Assembly (NCBI GenBank): GCA_002786165.1
Contig: PEQK01000015.1
Location: 1-64,000 of the forward strand
Length of the DNA stretch: 64,000 bases
Origin: Legionella sp.
GTDB taxonomy: Bacteria; Pseudomonadota; Gammaproteobacteria; Legionellales; Legionellaceae
Direction of reading: 5' to 3'
The position numbers were made by a program, and so were the translations under genes. Below are positions 1-8,104 of the stretch, piece after piece. The notes beneath the pieces were generated by a model, which saw only the letters and a program-made list of their open reading frames with translations, was not told where the DNA came from and searched no databases. Each line of letters begins with the position of its first letter. Positions within the stretch are counted from its first letter, which is position 1.

Positions 1-1355
1 CCAGTCGCAATCACTGCATTTACTGCGGCACCATACCCTATGCCCGCACCAAAGCTGGCAAGTGCAAGCCCTGTTACAATCTTACGCACAGGCAAATGTT
101 GTGGTACAACACGGGATAATACTCGCAGCGGATTGAAATGTCGCACCATGACCTGTTCTGGCGGTGCTTCGCCTACTACTGCAGATTTCATGGGTAAAAA
201 AATTGTTTTTCTACCAATAGCCCATAATCCCGCGGCGCATAAAACAAAACCAGTTAACCCAACCAGAAAACCCAATAGCAAAGGTTTCCACATCGCCAGA
301 CTGACAACCGGTATGGATAACGCAAACAGGGCAAGACCAGCCAACAGAAGTGCCCCTGATGCAAGAGTCGCCCAGGCCATCATCCAACTGTACCAACTAT
401 TATTTTTCCATTTGAATGCAGGAATATGAATATCAATCGGCTGGTTTTGTTCTAACTTAGAATACTCATCTGTTGTGAGCGTATAATCAGTGCGTAATGA
501 GGTGTTGTCACAATCAAAACGTAGTTTCAAAGAACGAGGCGGCGTCACTGAATCAAAAAGGAACGAAACAGTTGTGGGTGAGGCGCTATCATAACAAATA
601 CGATTTAAATCGCGCTGCACTGCAAAAGTTGCAAATTGCTGTTGATCATTGGCATGAAGGGTTAGTTTTATTTGCGCAGGAGCATCAGATTGCTCCATCG
701 CGCTTTCAAACGCTCCATCAAAGGCACGTTGATACGCACTTGGATTGTCGTCAGTAATATAAATCGCAGCCCCTCCCTTGCTTTTTGTAGCAAGCTCATT
801 CAAATGAGTACGTTCTACATTCACGCCTACACCAATAGGAATAACCCGCAGTGGAATATTAAGATCAGTAAAAGGCTGTAATAGACTGTCAGCAGTGGCA
901 GCACAATCTCCATCCGTTAAAAATATCACCGTAGAATAACCAGATAATGGCGTAATCTCCCGCTTGTTTAGCGCTGAAAATGCTACTGCAAAATTAGTTC
1001 CGCCACCAGCCCTCATGCCGTCAATTATGTTTTTTGCTGCCGCAATATTCGATGGAAGTGCTTCATGACCTATCACCAAAGGCTTTGCTGCACTATCAAA
1101 AGATACAATGCTAAATGTATCCTGGGAATTCAATCTGCCTAACAAATTTGACACGGCGCTTTGTACGTTTTTTAATCTATTATTATTTTGCATGCTACCA
1201 CTGGTATCAAGCAGAAATATAATATGTTTAGGCGGTGGCTTCAGCAAAGAAAAAGCCGTCAAAGAAGGCCTAACGTCCCAGCCATGTCCAGAAGATGCTT
1301 TAGACATATGAACGTCAACCTTGACTGGGTTATCAATAATAGTATTTTTGGGCAT
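1..1355 (-). CDS. von Willebrand factor A domain membrane protein (C-terminus cut by window edge)
   Basis: An open minus-strand frame runs from ATG at 1355 off the left edge of the window (451 codons visible). The N-terminal half is a vWA domain. The MIDAS motif DTSGSM is at residues 50-55, followed by a GGGTNF threonine motif and an FLTDGD aspartate motif, so all three metal-site elements are present. After a beta-rich stretch come two or three hydrophobic segments (about residues 330-400 and near the cut end), so the protein is probably anchored in the membrane by its C-terminal part. No signal peptide is seen. An AAGGA ribosome site lies 11 bases before the start. It lies 34 bases after aroDE on the same strand and may be read from the aro operon. 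vWA domains usually mediate metal-dependent protein contacts; the partner is unknown. Confidence 0.85.
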   Translation of the reverse strand, partial: MPKNTIIDNPVKVDVHMSKASSGHGWDVRPSLTAFSLLKPPPKHIIFLLDTSGSMQNNNRLKNVQSAVSNLLGRLNSQDTFSIVSFDSAAKPLVIGHEALPSNIAAAKNIIDGMRAGGGTNFAVAFSALNKREITPLSGYSTVIFLTDGDCAATADSLLQPFTDLNIPLRVIPIGVGVNVERTHLNELATKSKGGAAIYITDDNPSAYQRAFDGAFESAMEQSDAPAQIKLTLHANDQQQFATFAVQRDLNRICYDSASPTTVSFLFDSVTPPRSLKLRFDCDNTSLRTDYTLTTDEYSKLEQNQPIDIHIPAFKWKNNSWYSWMMAWATLASGALLLAGLALFALSIPVVSLAMWKPLLLGFLVGLTGFVLCAAGLWAIGRKTIFLPMKSAVVGEAPPEQVMVRHFNPLRVLSRVVPQHLPVRKIVTGLALASFGAGIGYGAAVNAVIAT

Positions 1356-1389
1356 AAGATAGATGTTCCTTAAGAGTTGCAATATTCTT

Positions 1390-2889
1390 TCATTCAACAA
1401 AATATCGAAGCATGTGTTCTTTCAAGAAAGCTTTTTGCGATGCATCAAGACTAAACCACTGATCCAACTGACATAATGCTTGGTAAGTATACATTTCATA
1501 ACCAAATATACAATGGCAGTGTGCTTGCTTAGCGCGTTGTAAAAAAGCCGTGTACAACGGTTGATATATAATATCCATAGCAATGCTGTGTGGTCTCAAG
1601 ACATTTTCATGAAAAAAAGAGTGTGCATCAGCCTCCAAAAACACACTGTTAGGCAATGTATTAATGATGATATCGTATCGAGCACGAATCGCTTCTAATT
1701 GCGACAGCGCATAGGCTTCTGCACCAAATTCTTCGGCCATACGTTGCGCGTTTTCTAAGGTGCGGTTTAAAATAATCACGTGAGCTTGCAACTGTTTGGC
1801 GGCATAGACAATCGCACGTGCCGCACCACCGGCGCCCAACACCACAATGGTTTTATGTGTGATATCGGTATGCGACATTAAGGCTTGCATGGCACCGATG
1901 CCGTCGGTATTCATCCCGATGTAATGCTGTTTGTCGCGTATCACCGTATTCACCGCACCAATGTGCAAAGCATCCCCTGTGATGCGGTTCAACACAAGGC
2001 CTACGGTTTCTTTCAAGGGCATGGTGACGCTCATCCCTGAGATCCGCAATGCCTCACACAATACCCATGCACTACAAAACTGGTCTTGAGAGAGTCGTAA
2101 TTTGATATAAATAGCATTTTTTTGTAAATAGCCCATCGCCTGATTATGCAATATATGCCCCACGCTCAGATCAATGGGATCACCAAGTAACGCGTAGATC
2201 TGAGTCACCGCATTTAAAGTGCGATAGCGATACGTTGTCAATAATTGCGTAAGCGTCAATTGTCCAGACGCAATCTCTTGGCCAGCCTCTAAACACGCGT
2301 AGGTCATCATCCCGCCAAAGATATGTCCCACAATACGGGTACAAACACCCTCATCGCCCATACACAACCCTGAAATTTTCTGGTGAATTGCAGTGTTTTT
2401 TACAAATACCAGCATGCGTAACGCATCCAAAGTGGTTTGTGCATACGTTGCTATTTTGTAAGCATAAAAACAAGGACCTTGCATGGTGTGTAATAATTCC
2501 GCTAGATCAAGCGGTGTTTTTTGAAAATCATGATAAGAACACATCAATTTAATCTCAGGATAGGTATCATGAATCCTTTGGACTATATGGCTTGGCGTAT
2601 CATATTCTAGATCTAAATAGTCGGGCTGCAGCGCACACAAAGACAATAGATCTTGATACCGTTGCAACTCATCATTCGGATAAAAGCCGCCTTGCGCCTT
2701 ACTGCGTAAGGTCATAATAATGGGCAAAGAGCACTTAGCACAAAGCATGGCGATAGCAGACATATCTAAATCAGATAAATAATCTAAACGCAGTTCGATA
2801 CCATCAGCCTGTGATAAAGCAGCCTGAATGTGTTGCTGGGCAGACGCGTAGGATTGTACGGCAATTACGGCGATCAACATCGTCTTCAC
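1390..2889 (-). CDS. aroDE: fused 3-dehydroquinate dehydratase / shikimate dehydrogenase (AroDE)
   Basis: A bifunctional enzyme for steps 3 and 4 of the shikimate pathway. Residues 1-225 are a type I dehydroquinase: ELR at 32-34, His120 in CSYHDF, the Schiff-base Lys145 in YKIA, Arg185 and Gln210. Residues 230-499 are shikimate dehydrogenase: catalytic Lys293 in MPLKE, Asn314, Asp329 in NTDGIGA, a nucleotide-binding GAGGAARAI loop near 352, and NRT. The usual SLSP shikimate-binding motif reads DLSVGH here, which is unusual. Both halves appear complete, with no frameshift. The start overlaps the aroB stop by 4 bases (ATGA), so the two are probably translationally coupled. AroDE fusions are best known from Chlamydiae, some Planctomycetes and plants; in most gammaproteobacteria aroD/aroQ and aroE are separate. 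Confidence 0.93.
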   Translation of the reverse strand: MKTMLIAVIAVQSYASAQQHIQAALSQADGIELRLDYLSDLDMSAIAMLCAKCSLPIIMTLRSKAQGGFYPNDELQRYQDLLSLCALQPDYLDLEYDTPSHIVQRIHDTYPEIKLMCSYHDFQKTPLDLAELLHTMQGPCFYAYKIATYAQTTLDALRMLVFVKNTAIHQKISGLCMGDEGVCTRIVGHIFGGMMTYACLEAGQEIASGQLTLTQLLTTYRYRTLNAVTQIYALLGDPIDLSVGHILHNQAMGYLQKNAIYIKLRLSQDQFCSAWVLCEALRISGMSVTMPLKETVGLVLNRITGDALHIGAVNTVIRDKQHYIGMNTDGIGAMQALMSHTDITHKTIVVLGAGGAARAIVYAAKQLQAHVIILNRTLENAQRMAEEFGAEAYALSQLEAIRARYDIIINTLPNSVFLEADAHSFFHENVLRPHSIAMDIIYQPLYTAFLQRAKQAHCHCIFGYEMYTYQALCQLDQWFSLDASQKAFLKEHMLRYFVE

Positions 2890-4001
2890 TCACTAGAAAA
2901 ATGAATACTCGCCCAATCTAAAGCCTGCGTCAGATGCATTGGGTCTACTGGAAAACTATACTGCAATCCTTCATGATGACAGGCTCCAATATGATCGAGC
3001 ACTACAAAACGCGGGTTAGATTGAACAGATTTTTTATCTAATCTCAACGCCTGATGAAAGGACTGTCTATCATGGAATGCTTTGGTTTTCAGAGGTAGTC
3101 CATACGCTTGTAACACAGTTTGCAATGTCTTGAGAGCAGTGAAAGGCAAGTATCCCATTTGTACTGCCAAATAAGCTTCTACCAACATACCAATAGCAAC
3201 TGCCTGGCCATGACTAAGTGCGTAATCTTCTAATATTTCAATGGCATGGCCAATGGTATGACCAAAATTCAATACATGACGTAATCCCTTTTCATGTTCG
3301 TCTTGTTCCACAATCGTTTTTTTAATCAAACAAGACTGATAAATCATTTCAATCAAAACATGATGAGGTATTTGTTGCAGGCCATCGTGGGCAGCTGTTT
3401 GTAATAATTCAAATAAACCCGCATCAGCAATCATCCCATGCTTGATCATTTCAACCATGCCATTTTGCCATTCATTTACAGGTAAGGTGCTCAAAAGCTG
3501 CGTGTCCATAATGACCGCGTGAGGCTGGCTAAAACTTCCAATTAAATTTTTACCCAATGCTGTGTTTACCCCTGTTTTACCCCCCATACTGGCATCTACC
3601 ATGGCCAATAATGTGGTGGGCAGATACAACACTGGCACACCCCGACAGTAGGTCGCAGCTAAAAATCCCACCAAGTCTGACACCACACCCCCGCCCAATG
3701 CCAACAAACAGGTGTCTCGCCCGTATTGGCGGCTTAATAACTCATCTTCTAATTGTTGTTTGGTTTCACGGGTTTTATGATGTTCACCCGCAGGAAAAGA
3801 CAATAACTCGACCATCAAGCCTTGATCTTGCAATTTTTTTTGCAACGATTGGCCTAATGTATCGTATAAATGACTGTCGGTAATCATGACCATTCGTTTG
3901 TTCAATGCAAGACAGGTTTTTTCTAAAATCGAGGTGGTTAAAATCTGTTGGCCCAAATAAATAGGATAAGGGGTGGATGCTTGGATGATGATGGTTTTCA
4001 T
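2886..4001 (-). CDS. aroB: 3-dehydroquinate synthase
   Basis: Converts DAHP to 3-dehydroquinate (second shikimate-pathway step), NAD- and metal-dependent. Family motifs are clear: a nucleotide-binding GGGVVSDLVGF loop, the TYCRGV and PTTLLAMVDASMGGKTG blocks, the metal-site segment LNFGHTIGHAIE, and SHGQAVAIGM. The frame is open further upstream to 4058, but ATG at 4001 fits family N-termini (MKTIIIQAS) and overlaps the aroC stop as ATGA, so it is chosen; this gives 371 residues, a normal length. It overlaps aroDE by 4 bases. It is the fifth gene of the chorismate operon and its translation is probably coupled to both neighbours. Confidence 0.95.
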   Translation of the reverse strand: MKTIIIQASTPYPIYLGQQILTTSILEKTCLALNKRMVMITDSHLYDTLGQSLQKKLQDQGLMVELLSFPAGEHHKTRETKQQLEDELLSRQYGRDTCLLALGGGVVSDLVGFLAATYCRGVPVLYLPTTLLAMVDASMGGKTGVNTALGKNLIGSFSQPHAVIMDTQLLSTLPVNEWQNGMVEMIKHGMIADAGLFELLQTAAHDGLQQIPHHVLIEMIYQSCLIKKTIVEQDEHEKGLRHVLNFGHTIGHAIEILEDYALSHGQAVAIGMLVEAYLAVQMGYLPFTALKTLQTVLQAYGLPLKTKAFHDRQSFHQALRLDKKSVQSNPRFVVLDHIGACHHEGLQYSFPVDPMHLTQALDWASIHFSSE

Positions 4002-5098
4002 GGCAGTAACCTTGCATGACGATTCATTAACAGGGCATCGACCAACACCAAGGCACACATGGCGTCTACGACGGGTACTGCGCGTATAGCAACGCAGGGA
4101 TCATGCCGAGATCCCTCAGGCAATTGGAAGCGTGTAGCATTGCCGCGACGATCAACGGTTGATTGCATTTTGGCAATGCTGGACGTCGGTTTAAATGCCA
4201 CACAACCCTGCAATGGCATCCCTGTAGAAATCCCACCTAAGGTGCCACCCGCATGATTGGTACGCGTGTAAATCCCTGTTTCAGAAGACATAAAAACATC
4301 ATTATGCTCGGATCCCAGCATATCTGCAGCTCTAAACCCTTCACCCATTTCAAACCCTTTGCTGGCGGGCAAGCTCAACATGGCTTTGGCGAGATTGGCT
4401 TCCAATTTTTCATAAATAGGATCGCCGAGTCCCACGGGCAACCCTGTGGCATAAAAAGTCACCGTGCCACCAAGAGAGTCACCGGCTTCTTTAGCTGCTG
4501 TTATTTTAGCCATCATAGTTTGTGCTGCTGAGACATCGGGACAAAAAATAGGATTGCCATAGGTCGCTTGCTTTAAAGCGTGGACATCCTCTTGGGACAC
4601 AAGAGCTGTTATACCTGATACGGCGGACAGATAGGCGCAAGTATGAATGGAAAACAACGCTAAAATTTTTTTTGCGACTGCTGCTGCTGCCACTCGACAA
4701 GCCGTTTCACGCGCCGAAGCACGTCCGCCTCCGCGATGATCATAAACATCCCCATATTTAGCCAAATAAGTATAATTAGCATGCCCTGGTCGTAAAAGGG
4801 GTTTCAATGCATCATATTTACTCGAATCCGCATCTTGATTCATAATCACGATAGAAATAGGTGCACCGGTGGTTTTGCCTTCAAACACCCCAGAATAAAT
4901 TTCAGCCCGATCAGGCTCTTGCCGTGGCGTGGTATAACTATTTCTGCCAGGGGCACGCAAGGCTAAGTCCTGATTGATATCATCGTCATGTAAGTCCAAA
5001 CCTGCAGGACATCCATCAATCACCACACCGATAGCCTTGCCATGTGATTCACCCCAAGTGGTGATGCGAAATATTGTTCCAAATGAATTAGAAGCCAT
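3998..5098 (-). CDS. aroC: chorismate synthase
   Basis: Makes chorismate from EPSP with reduced FMN as cofactor (last common step to aromatic amino acids, folate and ubiquinone). The 366 residues match the family. Signatures include the N-terminal FRITTWGESHG with its conserved His, the RGGGRASARET block, and a late RRGNATRFQLPEGSRHDP segment. The start overlaps aroK by 11 bases and the stop overlaps aroB. Ubiquinone genes in this window (ubiE, ubiJ, ubiB) belong to one route that ultimately draws on chorismate. Confidence 0.96.
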   Translation of the reverse strand: MASNSFGTIFRITTWGESHGKAIGVVIDGCPAGLDLHDDDINQDLALRAPGRNSYTTPRQEPDRAEIYSGVFEGKTTGAPISIVIMNQDADSSKYDALKPLLRPGHANYTYLAKYGDVYDHRGGGRASARETACRVAAAAVAKKILALFSIHTCAYLSAVSGITALVSQEDVHALKQATYGNPIFCPDVSAAQTMMAKITAAKEAGDSLGGTVTFYATGLPVGLGDPIYEKLEANLAKAMLSLPASKGFEMGEGFRAADMLGSEHNDVFMSSETGIYTRTNHAGGTLGGISTGMPLQGCVAFKPTSSIAKMQSTVDRRGNATRFQLPEGSRHDPCVAIRAVPVVDAMCALVLVDALLMNRHARLLP

Positions 5099-5618
5099 TT
5101 TGATTGTCCATCCAAGTCATGAGCTCTATGGCTAATGCTGCTATCGATTTGTTTTCGGTGAACATCACTTTATGAGCAGCCTGTTGATAGAGCATTTCTC
5201 TTTGTTCATAGAGAAGGGATACAGATTGAGAATCTCTCGGATCTAAAAATACCGGTAGATCTTCCATGTTCAATCGGGCAGCAAATGTTTCACGTGACAC
5301 ATGCAAATAAATGAGACACCCAAGATGTCGCAAACGCATCACGTTATCGCAATCTAACACTGCACCGCCACCCGTGGCAATAATGGAAGTCTGGGTATCT
5401 TGCAGACTAGTCAGCACTGATTTTTCTAAAAGACGAAAGAAAGACTCTCCTCTAGAACGATATATCTCCCTAACAGTCTGAGATTCTTGATAAATTACAC
5501 GATAGTGTTGTTCCATCCATCGATCAGTATCTATAAAGCATCGCTGAGTCAGCTGTGCCAAATGCGCACCCACTGAAGTTTTGCCACATCCTTTAAAACC
5601 AATTAAAATAATATTCAC
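5088..5618 (-). CDS. aroK: shikimate kinase
   Basis: Phosphorylates shikimate at O3 with ATP. The Walker A loop GFKGCGKTS is at residues 7-15, followed by the shikimate-contacting DTD, the GESFFR segment and the TGGGAV loop. Length is 176 residues, standard for AroK/AroL. It starts with ATG overlapping the aroA stop by 4 bases and runs 11 bases into aroC, within one transcript. In many gammaproteobacteria aroK sits with aroB in a pilus/dam cluster, so its place between aroA and aroC is a departure from that layout. Confidence 0.93.
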   Translation of the reverse strand: MNIILIGFKGCGKTSVGAHLAQLTQRCFIDTDRWMEQHYRVIYQESQTVREIYRSRGESFFRLLEKSVLTSLQDTQTSIIATGGGAVLDCDNVMRLRHLGCLIYLHVSRETFAARLNMEDLPVFLDPRDSQSVSLLYEQREMLYQQAAHKVMFTENKSIAALAIELMTWMDNQNGF

Positions 5619-6898
5619 GTATCTATCTCAATCGATGCACCTACGTCACAGAAAGATTTGGCAAAATTAGGATAGGATTTATCGACACACGCCACATGCT
5701 CTACAATTGTCTTTCCATGCGCACGCAATCCTGCTACCGCCAAAGCCATAGCAATACGATGATCATCGGCGCTCATCACTTTAGCACCCCGTAAAATCGC
5801 AGGCCTGATCCTCAAACCATCGTCATACTCGATGATATCAGCGCCCATTTTGCGCAACTCCTGGGTGATCACGCTTAACCGGTCGCTTTCTTTTTTACGT
5901 GCAATGGCAGCCCCTGTTATGACTGTCTCTCCTGCCACAAAACACGCCATAACCGCGAGAATTGGGACAGCATCAATAAAATCATTCACATCGATGAGTC
6001 GACCTTTCATAAATTTAGAAGGTTTCACCGCTAAGATTTTTTTTTCGCTATCGAATTGAAGTTGGGCACCCATTTGTTGCAAAACAAACAGCAATGCTTT
6101 GTCTCCTTGTGCATCTTGAAGATCGATATGATGTAGCTCTAAGTCTGCATGAGTGATCAACGCCGCTACAACCGGAAAAGCACAAGAACTGAAATCACCT
6201 GGTACCGTATAATCAAACCCAGCATATTGTGCGTTCCCAGACACCTCATAATGTGTATACCCTTTGCGGTGGTACCCAATACCCAAACGGTCAAACCAAT
6301 TGAGCGTCACATCTATCCAAGGTTGTTCGCCGGGCTGTACCACGTGGAGCACAGTAGGGTGTTGGGCAAAAGCAGCAGCCATCAATAATCCTGAAATGGG
6401 TTGAGAATCCTCACCATTTACCGTGACTACACCGCCCTGCAAAGGTCCTTTGATGATAATCGGTGCAAACCCATTATCATGGGCCGAGACGGCAAAGACT
6501 TGTAATTGACGTAATCCATCCAGCAAAGGCTGCATAGGACGATTGGTACGAATCGATGGATCTCCGGTTAGGATAGTATAGCCTTCGGTCAGGGCAGCAA
6601 TGGCAGCAATAAAACGTAATACTTGACCTGAGTTCCCCGCATCAATCACTTGTTCAGGGGTTTTCGGTTTCCCAGCACACCCTTGAATATGGAGAACACG
6701 TTCTTCCTCAAGAATACTTGCACCTAAATACCGGCATGCCGTGATCATGGCTGCGGTATCTGGGGAACATAAATAATTGCGAATGGTTGATGTACCTGTA
6801 GCCAAACTTGCAAACAAAATCGCTCGTAGCGTATGCGATTTAGACGGTGGAATGACCATAGTTCCATGTAAAACAGAAGGTTGCACTCGATAATGCAT
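5615..6898 (-). CDS. aroA: 3-phosphoshikimate 1-carboxyvinyltransferase (EPSP synthase)
   Basis: Joins phosphoenolpyruvate to shikimate-3-phosphate. The protein has 427 residues. Motifs are PPSKSHTLRA near the N-terminus (substrate-binding Lys-Ser and Arg), GNSGQVLRF (the NSG-R PEP loop), the ARKKESDR segment, and DDHRIAMALAVAGL with CVDKSYPNF near the C-terminus. The SKSHTLR form differs from the SKTVSNR form of E. coli, which fits a non-enterobacterial origin of this operon. It begins 6 bases after aroF ends and overlaps aroK by 4 bases. Glyphosate class cannot be judged reliably by eye. Confidence 0.94.
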   Translation of the reverse strand: MHYRVQPSVLHGTMVIPPSKSHTLRAILFASLATGTSTIRNYLCSPDTAAMITACRYLGASILEEERVLHIQGCAGKPKTPEQVIDAGNSGQVLRFIAAIAALTEGYTILTGDPSIRTNRPMQPLLDGLRQLQVFAVSAHDNGFAPIIIKGPLQGGVVTVNGEDSQPISGLLMAAAFAQHPTVLHVVQPGEQPWIDVTLNWFDRLGIGYHRKGYTHYEVSGNAQYAGFDYTVPGDFSSCAFPVVAALITHADLELHHIDLQDAQGDKALLFVLQQMGAQLQFDSEKKILAVKPSKFMKGRLIDVNDFIDAVPILAVMACFVAGETVITGAAIARKKESDRLSVITQELRKMGADIIEYDDGLRIRPAILRGAKVMSADDHRIAMALAVAGLRAHGKTIVEHVACVDKSYPNFAKSFCDVGASIEIDT

Positions 6899-6904
6899 GT
6901 TTAT

Positions 6905-7924
6905 TTATCTCATATCCATATTCATCACAGGGCCCATTTGTCGGAGCACATCCATCATCGTTTGAAACGTTTGGGGTGAGATGGTTTGTTGAGCATCAGA
7001 CACAGAGTGGTCCGGCTCAGGGTGGACTTCTACCATAATCCCATCCGCGCCAGCACTTAAAGAGGCATACGACATCGGTGGAACTGCAAGACGTACGCCT
7101 GTACCATGACTGGGATCGACAATGACTGGCAAATGACTGAGTTCACGGAGCATGGGAATCGCGGCCAAGTCCAAAGTATTACGTGCATAGGTTTCGAAAG
7201 TACGAATACCTCGTTCACATAAAATGACATTGGGATTTCCTGTGTACAAAATATACTCTGCAGCCATTAAAAAATCATGATAAGTTGCAGATAATCCACG
7301 TTTTAATAACACCGGTTTACCGGTTTTACCCACTTGTTTGAGCAACGAAAAATTTTGCATATTGCGTGCGCCAATTTGGAGAATGTCCACATATTTCGCC
7401 ACCAAATCAATGTCTTGGGTATCCATGACTTCCGATACACTCAACAAGTGATGTTGTTTGGCCGCAGATTGCATATATTGTAATCCTATTTCTCCAAGAC
7501 CTTGAAACTCATAGGGAGAAGTACGTGGTTTAAAGGCGCCCCCTCTTAGAATTTTGGCGCCAGCCGCCGACACAGCAGCAGCTGTTTGGTGGATTTGCTG
7601 TTCTGACTCAATAGAACAAGGGCCGGCGATCACGGTAAAGTTTCCACCACCTATCGTATGCTGACCAATCTCAATCACCGTTCGTTTTTTTTGCGATGAG
7701 TGACCTGCCAATTTAAATTTTTGCGGCGAAGGCAATAGATGATCTACGCCAGGTAATTGAGCAAAATAATTGGTATCTATGCTCACATGAGCGTCAAAAG
7801 CGAGGGTAATAGAGTATCGACCTTGTTCTTCACAGGGTTGTGCTCGAAGATGCATCCAAGCAAATTTGGCAATCAAAGCGTCCACATCTTGCTTAGCAAC
7901 GTGCTCTTTCATGACCAGAATCAT
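6905..7924 (-). CDS. aroF: 3-deoxy-7-phosphoheptulonate synthase (DAHP synthase, Thermotoga-like type I-beta)
   Basis: First enzyme of the pathway: PEP plus erythrose-4-phosphate to DAHP. A short N-terminal ferredoxin-like regulatory domain (about residues 1-70, beginning MILVMKEH) precedes the catalytic barrel. Barrel motifs are VIAGPCSIES, LRGGAFKPRTSPY, QIGARNMQNF, LLKRG, VIVDPSHGTG and IMVEVHPEP. The frame is open to 8083, but ATG at 7924 gives 339 residues, like the family, and has AAGGA 7 bases upstream. The extra upstream frame reads through a REP-like repeat and is judged non-coding. The N-terminal domain suggests allosteric control by an aromatic amino acid. It is the first gene of the operon; the promoter must lie in 7925-8104. 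Confidence 0.92.
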   Translation of the reverse strand: MILVMKEHVAKQDVDALIAKFAWMHLRAQPCEEQGRYSITLAFDAHVSIDTNYFAQLPGVDHLLPSPQKFKLAGHSSQKKRTVIEIGQHTIGGGNFTVIAGPCSIESEQQIHQTAAAVSAAGAKILRGGAFKPRTSPYEFQGLGEIGLQYMQSAAKQHHLLSVSEVMDTQDIDLVAKYVDILQIGARNMQNFSLLKQVGKTGKPVLLKRGLSATYHDFLMAAEYILYTGNPNVILCERGIRTFETYARNTLDLAAIPMLRELSHLPVIVDPSHGTGVRLAVPPMSYASLSAGADGIMVEVHPEPDHSVSDAQQTISPQTFQTMMDVLRQMGPVMNMDMR

Positions 7925-8028
7925 GCTTGCTTCCTTCATGGCTAACTTTATAGTCTTACACAGGTGCGCTATTGTAAATCTTTTTTGCTCACAATATAAA
8001 GGGAAAGAATAACCTAAGTGCAATGAAT

Positions 8029-8095
8029 CCCTTGTTTTCACTTCGTCACATCTTAAGCCTTTGTGGCCTTGATGTAGCAACATGTAATCAAGGGG
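8029..8095. repeat. REP-like palindromic repeat, copy 1
   Basis: Two adjoining imperfect palindromic units. The first begins CCCTTGTTTTCACTTCGTCA and the second is GGCCTTGATGTAGC followed by TAATCAAGGGG. Each has CCTTGAT-type and ATCAAGG-type arms. The same units occur at 18236-18335 and 54156-54262. It lies between the end of the TPR gene and the start of aroF. It may affect RNA folding or 3-prime-end stability of the TPR transcript (inference). Confidence 0.8.
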
Positions 8096-8104
8096 TTTAC
8101 AGCA

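Noticed and set aside
40-881. Several plus-strand frames at the left end
   Set aside because: The minus strand carries one long vWA frame across all of them with clear MIDAS motifs; the plus frames are mirror shadows.
7925-8083. N-terminal extension of the DAHP synthase frame
   Set aside because: It translates part of the REP-like repeat, and ATG at 7924 has a good ribosome site and matches family starts.
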